A DNA stretch of 64,000 bases, taken from contig NZ_AUHB01000007.1 in assembly GCF_000422965.1 (NCBI RefSeq), forward strand, positions 124,001-188,000, given 5' to 3'. Under the pieces are notes generated by a model. It was not told where the DNA came from and did not search any database. It saw only the letters and a program-made list of their open reading frames with translations. The first letter of the stretch is position 1. The number at the start of each line of letters is the position of its first letter. Source of the stretch: Pleomorphomonas oryzae DSM 16300. GTDB lineage: Bacteria > Pseudomonadota > Alphaproteobacteria > Rhizobiales > Pleomorphomonadaceae. The translations under genes were made by a program, and so were the position numbers. Below, piece after piece: positions 63,649-64,000 of this stretch.

Positions 63649-64000
63649 ATGAACATCCACGAATACCAGGCAAAGGCCCTGCTCAAGGGGTTCGGCGCGC
63701 CTGTCGCCGCTGGTGTGCCCGTCTTTTCTCCCGACGAGGCTGAGGCGGCTGCCCGGTCGCTCCCTGGCCCGCTCTGGGTCGTGAAAAGTCAGATCCATGC
63801 CGGTGGTCGCGGCAAGGGACGGTTCAAGGAAGCCTCCGCTGGTGACAAGGGTGGCGTTCGCCTTGCCCGTTCGGTGGATGAGGTCGCGTCATTCGCACGC
63901 GAGATGCTGGGCGCGACGCTTGTCACCAAGCAGACCGGTCCGGCCGGCAAGCAGGTGAACCGCCTCTATATCGAGGATGGCGCCGACATTGCCCGCGAGC
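63649..64000 (+). CDS. sucC: Succinate-CoA ligase beta subunit SucC (partial, runs off the right edge)
   Basis: The ATG at 63649 starts [20 protein letters not shown], followed by [39 protein letters not shown] and [22 protein letters not shown], the ATP-grasp N-terminus of SucC. About 117 codons are in the window. It couples succinyl-CoA cleavage to ATP formation with SucD. Confidence 0.97.
   Translation, partial: MNIHEYQAKALLKGFGAPVAAGVPVFSPDEAEAAARSLPGPLWVVKSQIHAGGRGKGRFKEASAGDKGGVRLARSVDEVASFAREMLGATLVTKQTGPAGKQVNRLYIEDGADIARE

Overview
The window is a GC-rich chromosomal segment of an alphaproteobacterium, most likely of the order Hyphomicrobiales (Rhizobiales). The evidence is the gene content and order: Smr/MltA/Tim44 next to FxsA and SecB; HemW-RdgB-Rph; an aerobic-type cob cluster behind a cobalamin riboswitch; UbiE-UbiB divergent from MutM; RpsT followed by a small rhodanese, then DnaA-DnaN-RecF-GyrB; an Omp19-like inhibitor lipoprotein; and mdh leading into sucC. 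Promoter-like TTGAC(A/G) -35 boxes fit this class. I saw no transposase, integrase, phage gene, CRISPR array, rRNA or recognisable tRNA.

Layout. 1-10.6 kb is housekeeping: a partial Smr protein, MltA, Tim44-like protein, FxsA, SecB, a nitrilase-family amidase, an FAD oxidoreductase, HemW, RdgB, RNase PH and two RNA methyltransferases. 10.6-18.5 kb holds a DUF1508 protein, an orphan hairpin/terminator unit that looks like a small RNA, a GNAT/XRE-cupin pair, an MHS-type transporter, a ComM-like AAA protein and a hybrid histidine kinase. 18.5-26.2 kb is a catabolic island: a ribose-type ABC importer (SBP, ATPase, permease), an FCD regulator with two winged helices, an FAH-family hydrolase, a lactonase-like amidohydrolase and a small cupin. 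26.4-31.2 kb has a double cold-shock-domain protein, a DUF2852 protein, a YgjP-type metalloprotease and PBP1A.

31.2-45.4 kb is the cobalamin cluster: riboswitch, a possible 20-codon leader ORF, DUF1636, cobW, cobN, cobG, cobH, cobI, cobJ, then cobK on the opposite strand, cobL, cobE, cobM, convergent cbiD, and cobB. It is an aerobic-type pathway (CobG, CobN, CobI/J/L/M) in which CbiD is present and no cobF is seen. Most genes on the plus strand are joined by 4-bp start/stop overlaps.

45.4-64 kb is housekeeping again: an FMN reductase-like protein, MsrA, a Crp/Fnr regulator, UbiB, UbiE, MutM, S20, rhodanese, DnaA, DnaN, RecF, GyrB, a DUF429 protein with a small membrane protein, an Omp19-like lipoprotein, ZapE, malate dehydrogenase and the start of SucC.

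No clear undescribed multi-gene system is visible. The strongest unexplained signals are non-coding: the orphan terminator unit at 10.89-11.01 kb, the structured gap between rpsT and dnaA (51.4-51.9 kb), the terminator-bearing leader of the lactonase gene, the coupled leader ORF downstream of the B12 riboswitch, and the large bulged palindrome holding both stop codons of cobM and cbiD.
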